From: Synechococcales cyanobacterium CNB
Lineage (GTDB): Bacteria > Planctomycetota > Phycisphaerae > Phycisphaerales > UBA1924
Direction: 5' to 3'
Length of the DNA: 64,000 nt
Assembly: GCA_030263455.1 (NCBI GenBank)
Contig: SZOZ01000002.1
Coordinates: 496,001-560,000 of the forward strand
Under the pieces are notes generated by a model that saw nothing but the letters and a program-made list of their open reading frames with translations, was not told where the DNA came from and ran no database searches. Shown here in pieces: positions 1 to 8,901 of the stretch. The position numbers were made by a program, and so were the translations under genes. Positions within the stretch are counted from its first letter, which is position 1; every line of letters begins with the position of its first letter.

Positions 1-1
1 C

Positions 2-2065
2 GGGCCGAGCGCGATCACCCGGACACCCGCGGCTTCGCAGATCGAGCCTTCGCTGGCAGCGACGGCCGAGGGCTTCGTGATCGTGTGGCTCGACGCCGAG
101 AGCGACGGCGACGACTACGGCGTGCTGGCTCGCCTGCTGGACGCTCGCGGCGTGCCGACCGATGGTGAGCCGGTCGTCGTGAGCGGCGCATCGCCGGGAC
201 CGCAGACCGCCGCGGCCGTGGCCGTATCGCCAGACGGCACGATCGCGGTGGCCTACAACGGGCTGGCGGACGCCGTGCCCGGCGTGTTCGGACGGCTGTA
301 CTCGGCATCGCTGGACGCCCTGTCGGACGAGTTCCGAGTGACCGAGCGGTGCGAAGGACCGCAGGCGATGCGCGTCGCCGCCGCCACATCGCGCCTCGCG
401 TTTGCGCCCGATGGCACGCTGCTGTGCGCGTGGTCGGGCGATGGCGGGCTGGGCGATTCGTCCGCGGCCCACGTGACAATGCTGGCCTCTTCGCTCCCGG
501 AGCCAGCAGGCGAGCGCGGCGTGACGCCCGCGATGAAGCCCGCGCTGCCGCCGCGCGACGAGGACGGGCGGATCGTCCTCGCGCAGGGGCCGGGGCCGCA
601 CGAGCCGCCGACGTTCGATCCGCGCGACATCGAGCACGCCGAGCGTGAGTTCGTCTTCACGCCGCGCGGCGTGGGATTCACCGCGATCACGAACACGGGC
701 TGGACACCCCCGGACCCGCACATGGCCGTCGGACCGAACCACGTCGTCGTGATGACGAACGGCGCCATCGCCTTCTTCCTGAAGGACGGCACCAAGACCT
801 TCCAGGACGAGATCGAAGACTCGTTCGGTTTCTGGGGATCGGTCGGCGCGACGGGCTTCGTGTTCGACCCCGAGGTGCTCTATGACGAGTTGTCGGGGCG
901 GTTCTTCGCCATGGCGGCGGAGGCGTACGCGCCGGGCAACCGCTCGTACGTGCTGATCGCCGTCTCGGACGACAGCAACCCAAACGGGACGTGGTACAAG
1001 TACCGGCTGGACACCACGGGCCTCGCGGGCAACCTGTTCGACTCGCCCAACATCGGCGTCACGAGCGACGCGGTGATCGTGACCGGCGACGGGTTCGGGA
1101 TGGGCGCGAACTACCCCGTGTACATCTTCGACAAGGCGTCGATGCTCGCGGGCAACCCTCCGACCATCACCAAGTCCTTCACGCTGACGACGAGCACCCA
1201 GTCCGCGGGCCTTCCCCCGGTGAGTTTCGACAACCCGCCCGCGCTCTACCTGATCGAGCACCGGGAGCAGAACAGCAACACCTCGGTGCGGCTGATCGCG
1301 ATCCGCAACCTGCTGACCACGCCGGTCGTGTCGGACTTCTCGCTCACGGTGCCGACCTACGGCCCGCCGGAGAACCCGCCCCAGCAGGGCACCGGCGTGC
1401 GCCCCACCGCGTTCGACGCGCGGTTCTGGTCGGTGGCCTACCGCAACGGCTCGCTCTGGGCCACGCACCACATCAACAGCAGCCGCGTGCTGGCGCGGTG
1501 GTACGAGATCTCGATGAACGGGTGGCCGACCTCGGGCAACAACCCCACGCTGGTGCAATCCGGGAACGTGGACCTCGGGCCGACCGTTCGGACGTACTTC
1601 TCGTCCATCACGGTGTCGGACGAGGGAGCAGCGGCGGTGTGCTACGCTCGCTCCTCGCCGACCGAGTACATCTCCATGGAGACGGTCTACCGCCTGCCCT
1701 GCGACCCGCTCGGCACGATGCGACCGCCCGTGCGCCAGGCGGACTCGAACGCCCCATACACGACGAGTCGATGGGGCGACTACTCGGCGGTGCAGGTCGA
1801 TCCCGCGGACGGGCGCACCTTCTGGTCGCACCACGAGTACTCGGTCAACAACTCCTGGCGCACCTGGGTCGCCTCGATCATCCCCGAATCGTGCTTCTGC
1901 GATGCCGACCTGAACCAGGACGGAACGACCGACTCGCTCGACTTCCTCGTCTATCTGAACCGGTACGCCGCGGGCGATCCCTCGGCGGACCTCAACGGCG
2001 ACACGAAAGTCGATACGCTGGATTTCCTGATCTTCCTGAACCTGTGGACGGCGTGCCGCGACTGA
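2..2065 (+). CDS. Secreted protein with C-terminal dockerin-type tail, 5' end outside window
   Basis: The reading frame is open to the left edge of the window, so the N-terminus and any signal peptide are missing; 687 residues are visible. The first ATG at 77 is probably internal. The middle carries a PDPHMAVGPNHVV stretch and an SDDSNPNGTW motif, a style common in large secreted planctomycete proteins. The last 60 residues hold two calcium-loop repeats (D-x-N-x-D-x-x-x-x-x-LDFL) preceded by CFC and followed by a terminal Cys (TACRD), the GC-type dockerin tail also seen at 2098, 5642 and 58406 here. Extracellular or surface location is inferred; no enzymatic motif was recognised. Confidence 0.8.
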   Translation, partial: GPSAITRTPAASQIEPSLAATAEGFVIVWLDAESDGDDYGVLARLLDARGVPTDGEPVVVSGASPGPQTAAAVAVSPDGTIAVAYNGLADAVPGVFGRLYSASLDALSDEFRVTERCEGPQAMRVAAATSRLAFAPDGTLLCAWSGDGGLGDSSAAHVTMLASSLPEPAGERGVTPAMKPALPPRDEDGRIVLAQGPGPHEPPTFDPRDIEHAEREFVFTPRGVGFTAITNTGWTPPDPHMAVGPNHVVVMTNGAIAFFLKDGTKTFQDEIEDSFGFWGSVGATGFVFDPEVLYDELSGRFFAMAAEAYAPGNRSYVLIAVSDDSNPNGTWYKYRLDTTGLAGNLFDSPNIGVTSDAVIVTGDGFGMGANYPVYIFDKASMLAGNPPTITKSFTLTTSTQSAGLPPVSFDNPPALYLIEHREQNSNTSVRLIAIRNLLTTPVVSDFSLTVPTYGPPENPPQQGTGVRPTAFDARFWSVAYRNGSLWATHHINSSRVLARWYEISMNGWPTSGNNPTLVQSGNVDLGPTVRTYFSSITVSDEGAAAVCYARSSPTEYISMETVYRLPCDPLGTMRPPVRQADSNAPYTTSRWGDYSAVQVDPADGRTFWSHHEYSVNNSWRTWVASIIPESCFCDADLNQDGTTDSLDFLVYLNRYAAGDPSADLNGDTKVDTLDFLIFLNLWTACRD

Positions 2066-2097
2066 ACCCGCGACGCCCCACACGGAGGAGCCACGCT

Positions 2098-2925
2098 ATG
2101 AGTACGGGAAAAGCCGCAGCGCTGCTGTGCGCCTTCGTCGCGGCGTCCGCCGCTTCCGGCCAGATCGCGGACCTGACCGTGGACCAAGTCCAGTCGTCGA
2201 TCACCGCTCGCATCTGCATCTCGCCCCCCGGCATCGGACAACGGTGCGATACCGAGTCGTCGCCGATCGCCGGCGGCGTGAGCGTGGAACTCGACCACTA
2301 CGGCACACCGACCGCAATCCTGCTGCACGACTTTCACCTCGCCCTGACGAACACGATGGTGTACGACTTCAGCTGGGGGCCGTTCATCGGTTCGCTCAAG
2401 ATCACGCTGACGAACGTGGCGTCGTCATACGCAACCCCAGGCACGCCCACCGGGCCGGTCGGCGTGGACGACGCGGGCGAGTTCACGTTCCCTGCGGTCG
2501 AGACGCTCCTGACCGGCCACGGCGCGTACGTCGGCAGCGGGCCGATCATCGGGCCGCTGATCGGGTCCGGCGAGTTCGAACTCGCCGACTTCGGCACGAT
2601 GGAAACCGAGTTCACCGGGGTCGTCTGGGTGGTCGGCGATCAGGTGATGCTGACCAGCACGATGGTCTTCGCGGTCGAAGGCGAAGTGGAGGGTGTGCAG
2701 ACGACGCTCGACGGCACGGCGATGATCGTCGCGACCGGCCCCGTGCCCCCGCCCGACTGCAAGGCGGACTTCAACGGCGACACCATCGTCAACACCTTGG
2801 ACTTCCTGGCGTTCCTCAACGCCTACACCGCCGGCGATCCCGCCGCGGACTTCAACGGCGACACCACCGTCAACTCGCTGGACGTGCTGGCATACCTGAA
2901 CGCCTTCGTCGCCGGGTGCGACTGA
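2098..2925 (+). CDS. Small secreted protein with dockerin-type tail
   Basis: A 275-residue protein, 32 bases after the preceding gene. The ATG at 2098 follows a GGAGG-type ribosome site and starts a clear signal peptide (ALLCAFVAASAASG then QIADL). The body of about 200 residues is rich in Thr, Val and Gly and looks beta-structured; no family was recognised. Residues about 218-275 form the dockerin-type tail: Cys, two copies of ADFNGDT-x-VN-x-LD-x-L-x-(F/Y)LNA, then AGCD at the end. The same tail on neighbouring proteins suggests a shared sorting or anchoring route rather than a shared activity. Co-transcription with the gene upstream is likely from spacing. Confidence 0.82.
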   Translation: MSTGKAAALLCAFVAASAASGQIADLTVDQVQSSITARICISPPGIGQRCDTESSPIAGGVSVELDHYGTPTAILLHDFHLALTNTMVYDFSWGPFIGSLKITLTNVASSYATPGTPTGPVGVDDAGEFTFPAVETLLTGHGAYVGSGPIIGPLIGSGEFELADFGTMETEFTGVVWVVGDQVMLTSTMVFAVEGEVEGVQTTLDGTAMIVATGPVPPPDCKADFNGDTIVNTLDFLAFLNAYTAGDPAADFNGDTTVNSLDVLAYLNAFVAGCD

Positions 2926-3100
2926 ACGGTCTGAACTCGCTCCGTACCGTGGCGACGTGACGATGACCAAGGCCTGCCGAGTGCGGGCTTTGTTCGTTCC
3001 GATCCGTGCGAATCGCGAGCGTTTCTTGTCATTCCGGTGCGATGAATGTCGCTTGGGGGTGGGCGCGCCGGGCAGCGCGACCACAGCCAGGAGGAGCGCC

Positions 3101-5524
3101 ATGCACCGGAATGATCGTTCTGTCATGCTTGCCGCGACGTTGACGGTTGCGATCGGGTCTTGTCCCTGCTTGGCACAGGCACAGACGAACGAGAGGTTCG
3201 AGGCCATCACTGCGCACGCGGAGCAGCCCGAACAAGTCGCCGGCGCGGGCGTGCTGGTGTACGAGGGCGTGCTGGTCTATCTCGGAACGCCGGTGGATGG
3301 CGAGGTGGACCTTGTAATCACAGCATGGGACCGTCCGATGGGCGGCGCGGTGCTGGACGGGCCGACCGAGTACGCGGGTGTGTTGGTGGAGAATGGGTGG
3401 TTCCGGGTGGAACTGGAGCCGACCCTGTTGGAGCGGGGGCGTGGGTTCGCATGGCTGGACCTTGCGGTGCGCTGGCCCTCGGGGCTGGGCGAGTACGAGA
3501 CGCTCGACGGCCGTCAGCGCCTGGACTTTGCGTCGGTGTCGTTCGTGCCGCGTGACGGGGGCGATGGCGCGGCGTTGAGCGACGACGGGGCTGCGCTGGA
3601 GGACGGGCCGGACGGCGTGCGCGCGCCGACCGACGTTCCGGCGCGAACTTCGACGCCGATCTCGTCGGGCCGGAGACTGGCGGGTGACGGAGCGCCCGGC
3701 GTGCGCGGTGGGGCCGCGTTCGATCGCGTCGGCAGCGGCTCGTTCGGCGCGGGCGGTGACGGCGACGAAGGCGGCGGCGGGCGCGCGTGCGACTGGACCA
3801 TCAGCGGCAACAACATCTACTACCTCTGCGGCAACGTGGGCGTCGGCACCACGAACCCGCTCTACCCGCTGCACGTCGTCAGCGCGGGCCAGCACACCAT
3901 CTTTGGTGTCAATACGCGGACGACCAACGACTTCGCCTACGGCGTGTGGGGTGAGTCGAGGTCGCCGCGCGGGCGTGGCGTGCTCGGGTTCGCGACGGCC
4001 AAGACCGGGGAGGCAGCGGGCGTGTTTGGACGCAGCGACAGCACGGCCGGTCGCGGCGTGTTCGGGGTGGCGACGTCGCCGAGCGGCTTCGCCTACGGGG
4101 TGTGGGGCGAGTCGGCCTCAACGACCGGACGCGGCGTGCTCGGGTTCGCAACGGCGAAGAGTGGGGCCAACGCAGGTCTCTACGGACGCAGCGACAGCAC
4201 GACGGGGTACGGCGTGTACGGCCTGGCCACCGCCACAAGCGGCACCAACTACGGCGTGTACGCGGAGACACGAAGCACCTCCGGCCGGGGAGTGTGGGGA
4301 TACTCATCGGCACCGACCGGAGGCGGAATAGGCGTGATGGGTCACAGCTGGGGCTCCTCGGGGCGCGGAGTGTTCGGCGTGGCGCTCGCGCAGAGCGGGG
4401 ACGCGTACGGTGTCTACGGCATGTCCCACAGCAGTTCCGGGAACGGGGTGCGTGGCCTGTCGAGCGCCACGAGCGGCGCCGCGTCCGGTGTGTTCGGCTC
4501 GTGCCAGAGCCCCGATGGGAGCGGTGTGGAGGGGTATGCCGCCCAACTCTCGGGAAACGCCTACGGCGTGCGGGGCCGAACCGACAGTTCGACGGGACGC
4601 GGCGTCTTCGGTTGGGCCGTCAACTCGACAGGCATGAACTATGGTGTCTATGGCCACAGCCTGAGCACGAGCGGACGCGGCGTCTTCGGGGAGGCAACCG
4701 CAGAGAGTGGTGTGACCTACGGGGTTCGCGGCGAGGCGCACAGCAGTGCACTCGGCACGGGCGTGCATGGCAGAGGTGGGCTGATCGGCGTGGCTGGTGA
4801 GGTGCTGGCCGCCTCGGGAACCACAGTCGGCGTGCTCGGCCAGACCGCAAGCACCTCCGGTCGCGGCGTGCGAGGCTTCGCGACATCCAGCACCGGTACG
4901 AGCTTCGGCGTCTATGGCGAGGCCAACAGCACGAGCGGCAGAGGTGTCTACGGGCTGGCAAGCAGCAGCAACGTGAACGCTCGCGGTGTTGTGGGACAAG
5001 CCACCTCCCCTGCCGTTGCCGTGTACGCCGTCGGCGACACGGGCGCGAGCGGGACCAAGGCCTTCGAGATCGACCACCCGCTCGACCCGGCCAACAAGTA
5101 CCTGCGTCACTACAGCACCGAGGCGCCCGAGCCCATCAACTTCTACTCCGGGAACACGGTACTCGACGAGGCGGGCCAGGCGTGGGTCGATCTGCCCGAC
5201 TACTTCGAGGCCATCAACCGCGACTTCCGGTACCAACTGACCACCATCGGCGGCTGGGCGCCGGTGTTCATCGCGCTCAAGGTCGAGAACAACCGCTTCC
5301 TGATCGCCGGCGGCCAACCGGGGCTTGAGGTCTCATGGCGCGTCGAGGCGATCCGCAACGACGCGTACGTCCGTGCCTACGGCGCGCCCGTCGAGATCGA
5401 CAAGCCCGCCGAGGTCCGCGGCCGGTACATCCACCCGGAACTCTTCGGCCAGCCGCGCGAGATGGGCATCTACCACCATGCCGCGATGCCGGAGCCGATC
5501 GAGACCGCCGAGGTGCACCCGTAA
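3101..5524 (+). CDS. Large secreted repeat protein with 26-residue GVYG repeats
   Basis: The ATG at 3101 is chosen because a GGAGGAG ribosome site lies just upstream and the following residues form a signal peptide ending near CLAQAQ; an ATG at 2957 in the same frame gives no sensible N-terminus. The 807-residue protein has an N-terminal beta-rich region, an Asp/Gly/Ala-rich stretch (about residues 150-230), then about 13-14 repeats of 26 residues (residues about 281-645) of the form GVYGxSxSTSGRGVFGxATAxSGxxY. The last 160 residues are a non-repeat domain with DPANKYLRH and GGWAPVF, of a type found after such repeats in surface and fibre-like proteins. A fibrous beta-helix exposed at the cell surface is the likeliest structure; function unknown. 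Confidence 0.8.
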   Translation: MHRNDRSVMLAATLTVAIGSCPCLAQAQTNERFEAITAHAEQPEQVAGAGVLVYEGVLVYLGTPVDGEVDLVITAWDRPMGGAVLDGPTEYAGVLVENGWFRVELEPTLLERGRGFAWLDLAVRWPSGLGEYETLDGRQRLDFASVSFVPRDGGDGAALSDDGAALEDGPDGVRAPTDVPARTSTPISSGRRLAGDGAPGVRGGAAFDRVGSGSFGAGGDGDEGGGGRACDWTISGNNIYYLCGNVGVGTTNPLYPLHVVSAGQHTIFGVNTRTTNDFAYGVWGESRSPRGRGVLGFATAKTGEAAGVFGRSDSTAGRGVFGVATSPSGFAYGVWGESASTTGRGVLGFATAKSGANAGLYGRSDSTTGYGVYGLATATSGTNYGVYAETRSTSGRGVWGYSSAPTGGGIGVMGHSWGSSGRGVFGVALAQSGDAYGVYGMSHSSSGNGVRGLSSATSGAASGVFGSCQSPDGSGVEGYAAQLSGNAYGVRGRTDSSTGRGVFGWAVNSTGMNYGVYGHSLSTSGRGVFGEATAESGVTYGVRGEAHSSALGTGVHGRGGLIGVAGEVLAASGTTVGVLGQTASTSGRGVRGFATSSTGTSFGVYGEANSTSGRGVYGLASSSNVNARGVVGQATSPAVAVYAVGDTGASGTKAFEIDHPLDPANKYLRHYSTEAPEPINFYSGNTVLDEAGQAWVDLPDYFEAINRDFRYQLTTIGGWAPVFIALKVENNRFLIAGGQPGLEVSWRVEAIRNDAYVRAYGAPVEIDKPAEVRGRYIHPELFGQPREMGIYHHAAMPEPIETAEVHP
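3941..5030 (+). repeat. 78-bp tandem coding repeats
   Basis: About 13-14 head-to-tail copies of a 78-bp unit inside the gene at 3101, encoding 26-residue GVYG/GRGVFG repeats. Copies diverge at the wobble and X positions but keep the Gly, Val and aromatic frame. One copy near 4740-4810 is longer and irregular. Copy-number change by recombination is possible. Confidence 0.85.
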
Positions 5525-5545
5525 CCACGAGCCTCGGCGATTGTG

Positions 5546-5635
5546 CGGAGCGCCACGCGCTCCGAGGCAGTCGTCACGCCCGAGTGTGTTCCGCCCGCAC
5601 GCCGGCGACCCTTGCCCAGGGGCGCCGGCGTGCGG
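5546..5635. terminator. Strong hairpin(s) between convergent genes
   Basis: Between the stop codons at 5524 (+) and 5642 (-) lies a perfect 13-bp stem (5595-5607 with 5623-5635) whose loop also contains a CCCTT/CAGGG pairing. A shorter stem lies at 5546-5552/5558-5564. There is no T-tract on either side, so it may end transcription in both directions by structure alone or protect the 3' ends. Confidence 0.6.
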
Positions 5636-5641
5636 CCATCA

Positions 5642-7213
5642 TCACGGGCAACCGCTGACGTACGCGTTCAGGAAGGCGATGAAGTCGAGCGAGTTGATGA
5701 CGGTGTCGCCGTTGAAATCGGCCCTGGGGTCGTTCGCCGAATAGGCGTTCAGGAAGGCGATGAAGTCGAGCGAGTTCACGACGGTGTCGCCGTTGAAGTC
5801 GGCCGGGCAGGCGGGAGCCTCGCAGGCGTCCGCCTTGCCGTTGCCGTTGTTGTCGGCGCAGGTCGTGCCCGGCCCCATCCACGTCGCGCCCGCGGCGTTG
5901 GCCTCCGCCTCGGTCAGCACGAGACAGAAGCCGTTCGGGAAGCAGGCCGCGCCGACAGGCTCGGGGCAATCGACGGTCGCGCAGGTCGTGCCGTGTCCCT
6001 GGAAGACGCCCCCGAGAGCGTCGGCTTCGTCCGGCGAGACGCCGTCGATGCAGGTGCCGTCGGGCAGGCACGCCGCGCCGATCGGGAAGCAGACGTAGGT
6101 GTTGCACGTCTGGCCAGCCGGCCCGGGGATACCGCCGGCGGCGATGCAGTCGGACTCCTTGAGCATGACGCACCCGCCCGTGGACTCGAAGCAGCACGGG
6201 ATGTTGGGCTGGGGGCAGTCGGCGGTCTGGCAGTTCGAGCCGTCGCCCTTGTAGGTGCCGCCGAGGTTCTGGCAGTCGGCCGCGGTGGCGAGAACGCACG
6301 AGCCGTCCGGCTTGCAGCACGCGCCCACGCCCGGTTGGCACGAGAGGCTGGTCCACGTCGCACGCAGCACCCAGTCGCCCGAGGGTCGGCAGTACGACGG
6401 GAGCGCGGCGAAGGTGGACCACCCGCCGTTGGCGGGGCAGCCGAGCGGGCCGCAGTTCACGCCCCAGAGCCAGTTGTGCGAGGGCTGCGCGAGGCCCGAG
6501 ACGTCCGTGGTCGGGAAGGCGTTGCGGTTCGAGGGGGGGGGCGTGAAGCAGGGGTTCTGGGTCTGGTCGTTGTGCTTGTCGATGCGGAACCCGATCGAAA
6601 AGCGGTTCGTGCCGCTGGCGTTCGTGACGATGATCTGCTCAGGGTCGTTGGGGTCCACCAGAACGGCGACGTTCACGCCGTTCGTGCCCGGGGGCAGTTC
6701 GATGTGGGGCAGGATCAGCCCATCGGAGGAGTACTCCGCCACGAGGATGCCGGTGTTGGGCGGGCCGTCCCAGACCAGCACCGACCAGTGCGTGGTGGTC
6801 GGGACGACGGCGTTGACCGTGGCGAAGATGCACTCCATCAGGTCGATGCGGATGGGGAACTGCGAGGCGGAGATGACGTAGGAGGCGGCGAGGATCTCCT
6901 TCTCGGCGAACCCGGCCTGCACCGTGAACATACCGCCGCCGAAATCGGCATCCGTGTGCGTGCTCACGAAGGTGCAGGTGCGGTTCGAACCGCCGCCTTC
7001 GCCGTCGCCGTTCGGCGGCGGGAGGGTGTTCCAGAACACCGTGCCGTCGGTCGAGACCCCCAGTTGGTAGAGGTTGTCGAGGCGTGCCGGGATGGGGGTG
7101 CGGCCTGCCGCAGGCGTCGGCGCGGAGTATACCTGGCCGAACGCCGTTGGGACGGCAAACGCGAGCGCGGCGAGGGCGAGACTGGAGCGAACGATGCGGC
7201 GACGGAGGGTCAT
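5642..7213 (-). CDS. Secreted Cys-rich repeat protein with dockerin-type tail
   Basis: A 523-residue exported protein. The ATG at 7213 begins a signal peptide (RSSLALAALAFAVPTAFG then QVYS); upstream in-frame codons are ignored for lack of a ribosome site. Residues about 40-290 are an unassigned beta-rich domain. Residues about 297-467 hold four Cys-rich repeats of the form GACC-x-x-DG-x-C ... C-x-x-xGG-x-x-x-G-x-GT-x-C ... C, likely small disulphide modules. Residues about 468-523 are two dockerin-type repeats ending in SGCP. Runs of nine G (6533-6541 on the plus strand) lie in the coding region. Function unknown; extracellular location inferred. Confidence 0.82.
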   Translation of the reverse strand: MTLRRRIVRSSLALAALAFAVPTAFGQVYSAPTPAAGRTPIPARLDNLYQLGVSTDGTVFWNTLPPPNGDGEGGGSNRTCTFVSTHTDADFGGGMFTVQAGFAEKEILAASYVISASQFPIRIDLMECIFATVNAVVPTTTHWSVLVWDGPPNTGILVAEYSSDGLILPHIELPPGTNGVNVAVLVDPNDPEQIIVTNASGTNRFSIGFRIDKHNDQTQNPCFTPPPSNRNAFPTTDVSGLAQPSHNWLWGVNCGPLGCPANGGWSTFAALPSYCRPSGDWVLRATWTSLSCQPGVGACCKPDGSCVLATAADCQNLGGTYKGDGSNCQTADCPQPNIPCCFESTGGCVMLKESDCIAAGGIPGPAGQTCNTYVCFPIGAACLPDGTCIDGVSPDEADALGGVFQGHGTTCATVDCPEPVGAACFPNGFCLVLTEAEANAAGATWMGPGTTCADNNGNGKADACEAPACPADFNGDTVVNSLDFIAFLNAYSANDPRADFNGDTVINSLDFIAFLNAYVSGCP

Positions 7214-7277
7214 GGGTGGCTTCCTGCACGCAGGGCAGGCGGGGGCCGGGATCGGCCGCACACCCTGCCCCCGAGGC

Positions 7278-7283
7278 AAGATA
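7278..7283 (-). promoter_or_regulatory. Possible -10 element of the Cys-rich protein gene
   Basis: On the minus strand the hexamer reads TATCTT, 64 bases before the start codon at 7213 in an otherwise GC-rich stretch. No clear -35 element is visible; candidate only. Confidence 0.3.
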
Positions 7284-7410
7284 CCACGGCGCGGGGGCGT
7301 GACCAACCTTCTCGCGTGAAGGATGGCGGGTTTTCGGGCGTGAATCGAAGCAACCGGAGAAGCGAGCCGCCATCGACGATTCCGCGGATGCCCACTTGAC
7401 TGCGCGTTGC

Positions 7411-7530
7411 GACTCGTTATCCTCGCCTCCAGCATCAAGAGTCCCGGGTCAGCCAACTGCCCGGGCGGCAACCGAGTCGGCGTCCAGCCGGCCGCGGTGC
7501 CGAGGCCAGCCCCCGCGTGGGGAACGATGC
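7411..7530 (+). promoter_or_regulatory. SAM-clan riboswitch candidate (SAM-IV or SAM-I/IV-like)
   Basis: About 100 bases before the cystathionine-synthase-like gene. Visible parts: a closing stem TCGTT (7414-7418) with AACGA (7523-7527); CCAGCATCAAGAG (7429-7441), matching the SAM-IV-type CCAGCGUCAAG core; a stem CCCGGG...CCCGGG (from about 7443); then the SAM-clan hallmark CGGCAACC (7466-7473); and GCGGTGCC (7494-7501) followed by GAGGCCAGC, matching the conserved ...GGUGC... 3' core. SAM-sensing leaders commonly control methionine genes, which fits the gene that follows. The subclass is uncertain because a canonical SAM-I GAGGGA segment is missing. Confidence 0.7.
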
Positions 7531-7612
7531 GGCCGGAACCGTCCTCGGACGACTCGGGCAAAAAGGGCAGCGCGGTCCGCTGTCCACCCACGCACAAGGC
7601 AGGCCCGATTGA

Positions 7613-7633
7613 TGCCGTGAGGAGTTCGCGGCA
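7613..7633 (+). promoter_or_regulatory. Hairpin enclosing the ribosome binding site of the sulphur gene
   Basis: TGCCG (7613-7617) pairs with CGGCA (7629-7633), placing the GAGGAG ribosome site (7619-7624) in the loop and the A of the start codon in the stem. It could serve as the translational expression platform of the upstream riboswitch candidate; this is inference from position and pairing. Confidence 0.45.
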
Positions 7634-8901
7634 TGTGTCATTCCACCTTCGACGAACCGACTCCAGGCCCCTGCACGACCGCCATCCACGGCGGACTGGC
7701 CCCCGATCCCCAGACCGGTGCTCTTGTCACCCCCCTCGTCCAAAGCACGACCTACGTCAACGAGGCCGTGGGCGTGAGCAAGGGGCACGCCTACTCGCGG
7801 GTCTCGAACCCGACGGTGAGCGCGCTGGAGGCGCAACTGGGCGCGATCGAGGACGCTCCCCCAGCCGTCTGCTTCGTCACGGGGCTGGCCGCGGAAACCG
7901 CTCTCTTCCTCGCCCTGCTGCGCCAGGGCGACCACGCCGTGCTCGGCGACGCGATCTACGGCGGGACGGTGCGGCTCTTCCGGCAGGTGTTCAGCGGGCT
8001 GGGCGTCGAGTCCACCTTCGTCGACTCGTCCGACCCCGAGAACGTGCGGCATGCCCTTCGCCCGAACACGCGGCTCGTCTTCATCGAAAGCCCCGCCAAT
8101 CCGACCATGAAACTGACCGACATCGCGGCGGTGGCGCGGATCGCGCGCGGCGCGGGCGTGCCGCTGGCCGTGGACAACACATTCCTCACGCCCGTCATCC
8201 AGCGCCCGCTGGACCTCGGCGCGCACGTCTGCGTGTACTCGACGACCAAGCACATCGAGGGGCACTCGACGGCCATCGGCGGGTCGGTCGTCTCGCGCGA
8301 TGAGGCGCTGCTCGAGCGCGTGCGGTTCATCCGCAAATGCACCGGCGGCATCCAGGCGGCCTTCCAGGCGTGGCTGACGGTGCGGGGCGTCAAGACGCTG
8401 CCCCTCCGCCTGCGCCAGCACTCCGAGAACGCCCTGAAGGTCGCCATCGCCCTGCGCAACAACCCGCACGTCACCGCGGTCAACTACCCGGGGCTGGACG
8501 ACTTTCCGCAGCGCGACCTGGCGGCACGCCAGCACCGCGGCGGCCTCCACGGCGGGCTGCTGAGCTTCGAGGTCGCCGGCGGGACACAGGCCGCGGTGCG
8601 CGTCCTCAACGGCGTGCGGCTGTGCTCGCTCGTCGAGCACCTCGGCAGCGTGGAAACGCTCATCACGCACCCGGTAACGATGACGCACGCCGACGTGCCG
8701 CGCGAGCAGCGGCTGGCGGTCGGCATCACCGACGGGCTGATCCGACTCAGCGTGGGGCTGGAAGAACCGGAGGACGTGATCGCGGACCTGGAGCGCGCGA
8801 TCGCCGAGGCCCATCAGGGTGCACTGGGCGCCCACACCACCGGAGTGCGCGCGATCGAGGCAGAGGAAGAGAGAGGGGTGGCGCCGTGCGTGATCCGGTG
8901 A
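7633..8901 (+). CDS. metB: Cys/Met-metabolism PLP enzyme (cystathionine gamma-synthase / lyase / O-acylhomoserine sulfhydrylase family)
   Basis: A 422-residue fold-type I PLP enzyme. Family signatures are visible along the whole length: TPLVQSTTY near the N-terminus, YSRVSNPT, FIESPANPTM, AVDNTF and the PLP lysine in YSTTKHIEGHS (Lys206), then SVG near the C-terminus. The family includes cystathionine gamma-synthase, cystathionine beta/gamma-lyase and O-acylhomoserine sulfhydrylase, and residues alone do not settle which. The aspartokinase and aspartate-semialdehyde dehydrogenase genes directly downstream, and a SAM-type riboswitch candidate upstream, favour methionine synthesis from homoserine. 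Its last bases overlap the next gene, so translation is probably coupled. Confidence 0.85.
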   Translation: MCHSTFDEPTPGPCTTAIHGGLAPDPQTGALVTPLVQSTTYVNEAVGVSKGHAYSRVSNPTVSALEAQLGAIEDAPPAVCFVTGLAAETALFLALLRQGDHAVLGDAIYGGTVRLFRQVFSGLGVESTFVDSSDPENVRHALRPNTRLVFIESPANPTMKLTDIAAVARIARGAGVPLAVDNTFLTPVIQRPLDLGAHVCVYSTTKHIEGHSTAIGGSVVSRDEALLERVRFIRKCTGGIQAAFQAWLTVRGVKTLPLRLRQHSENALKVAIALRNNPHVTAVNYPGLDDFPQRDLAARQHRGGLHGGLLSFEVAGGTQAAVRVLNGVRLCSLVEHLGSVETLITHPVTMTHADVPREQRLAVGITDGLIRLSVGLEEPEDVIADLERAIAEAHQGALGAHTTGVRAIEAEEERGVAPCVIR

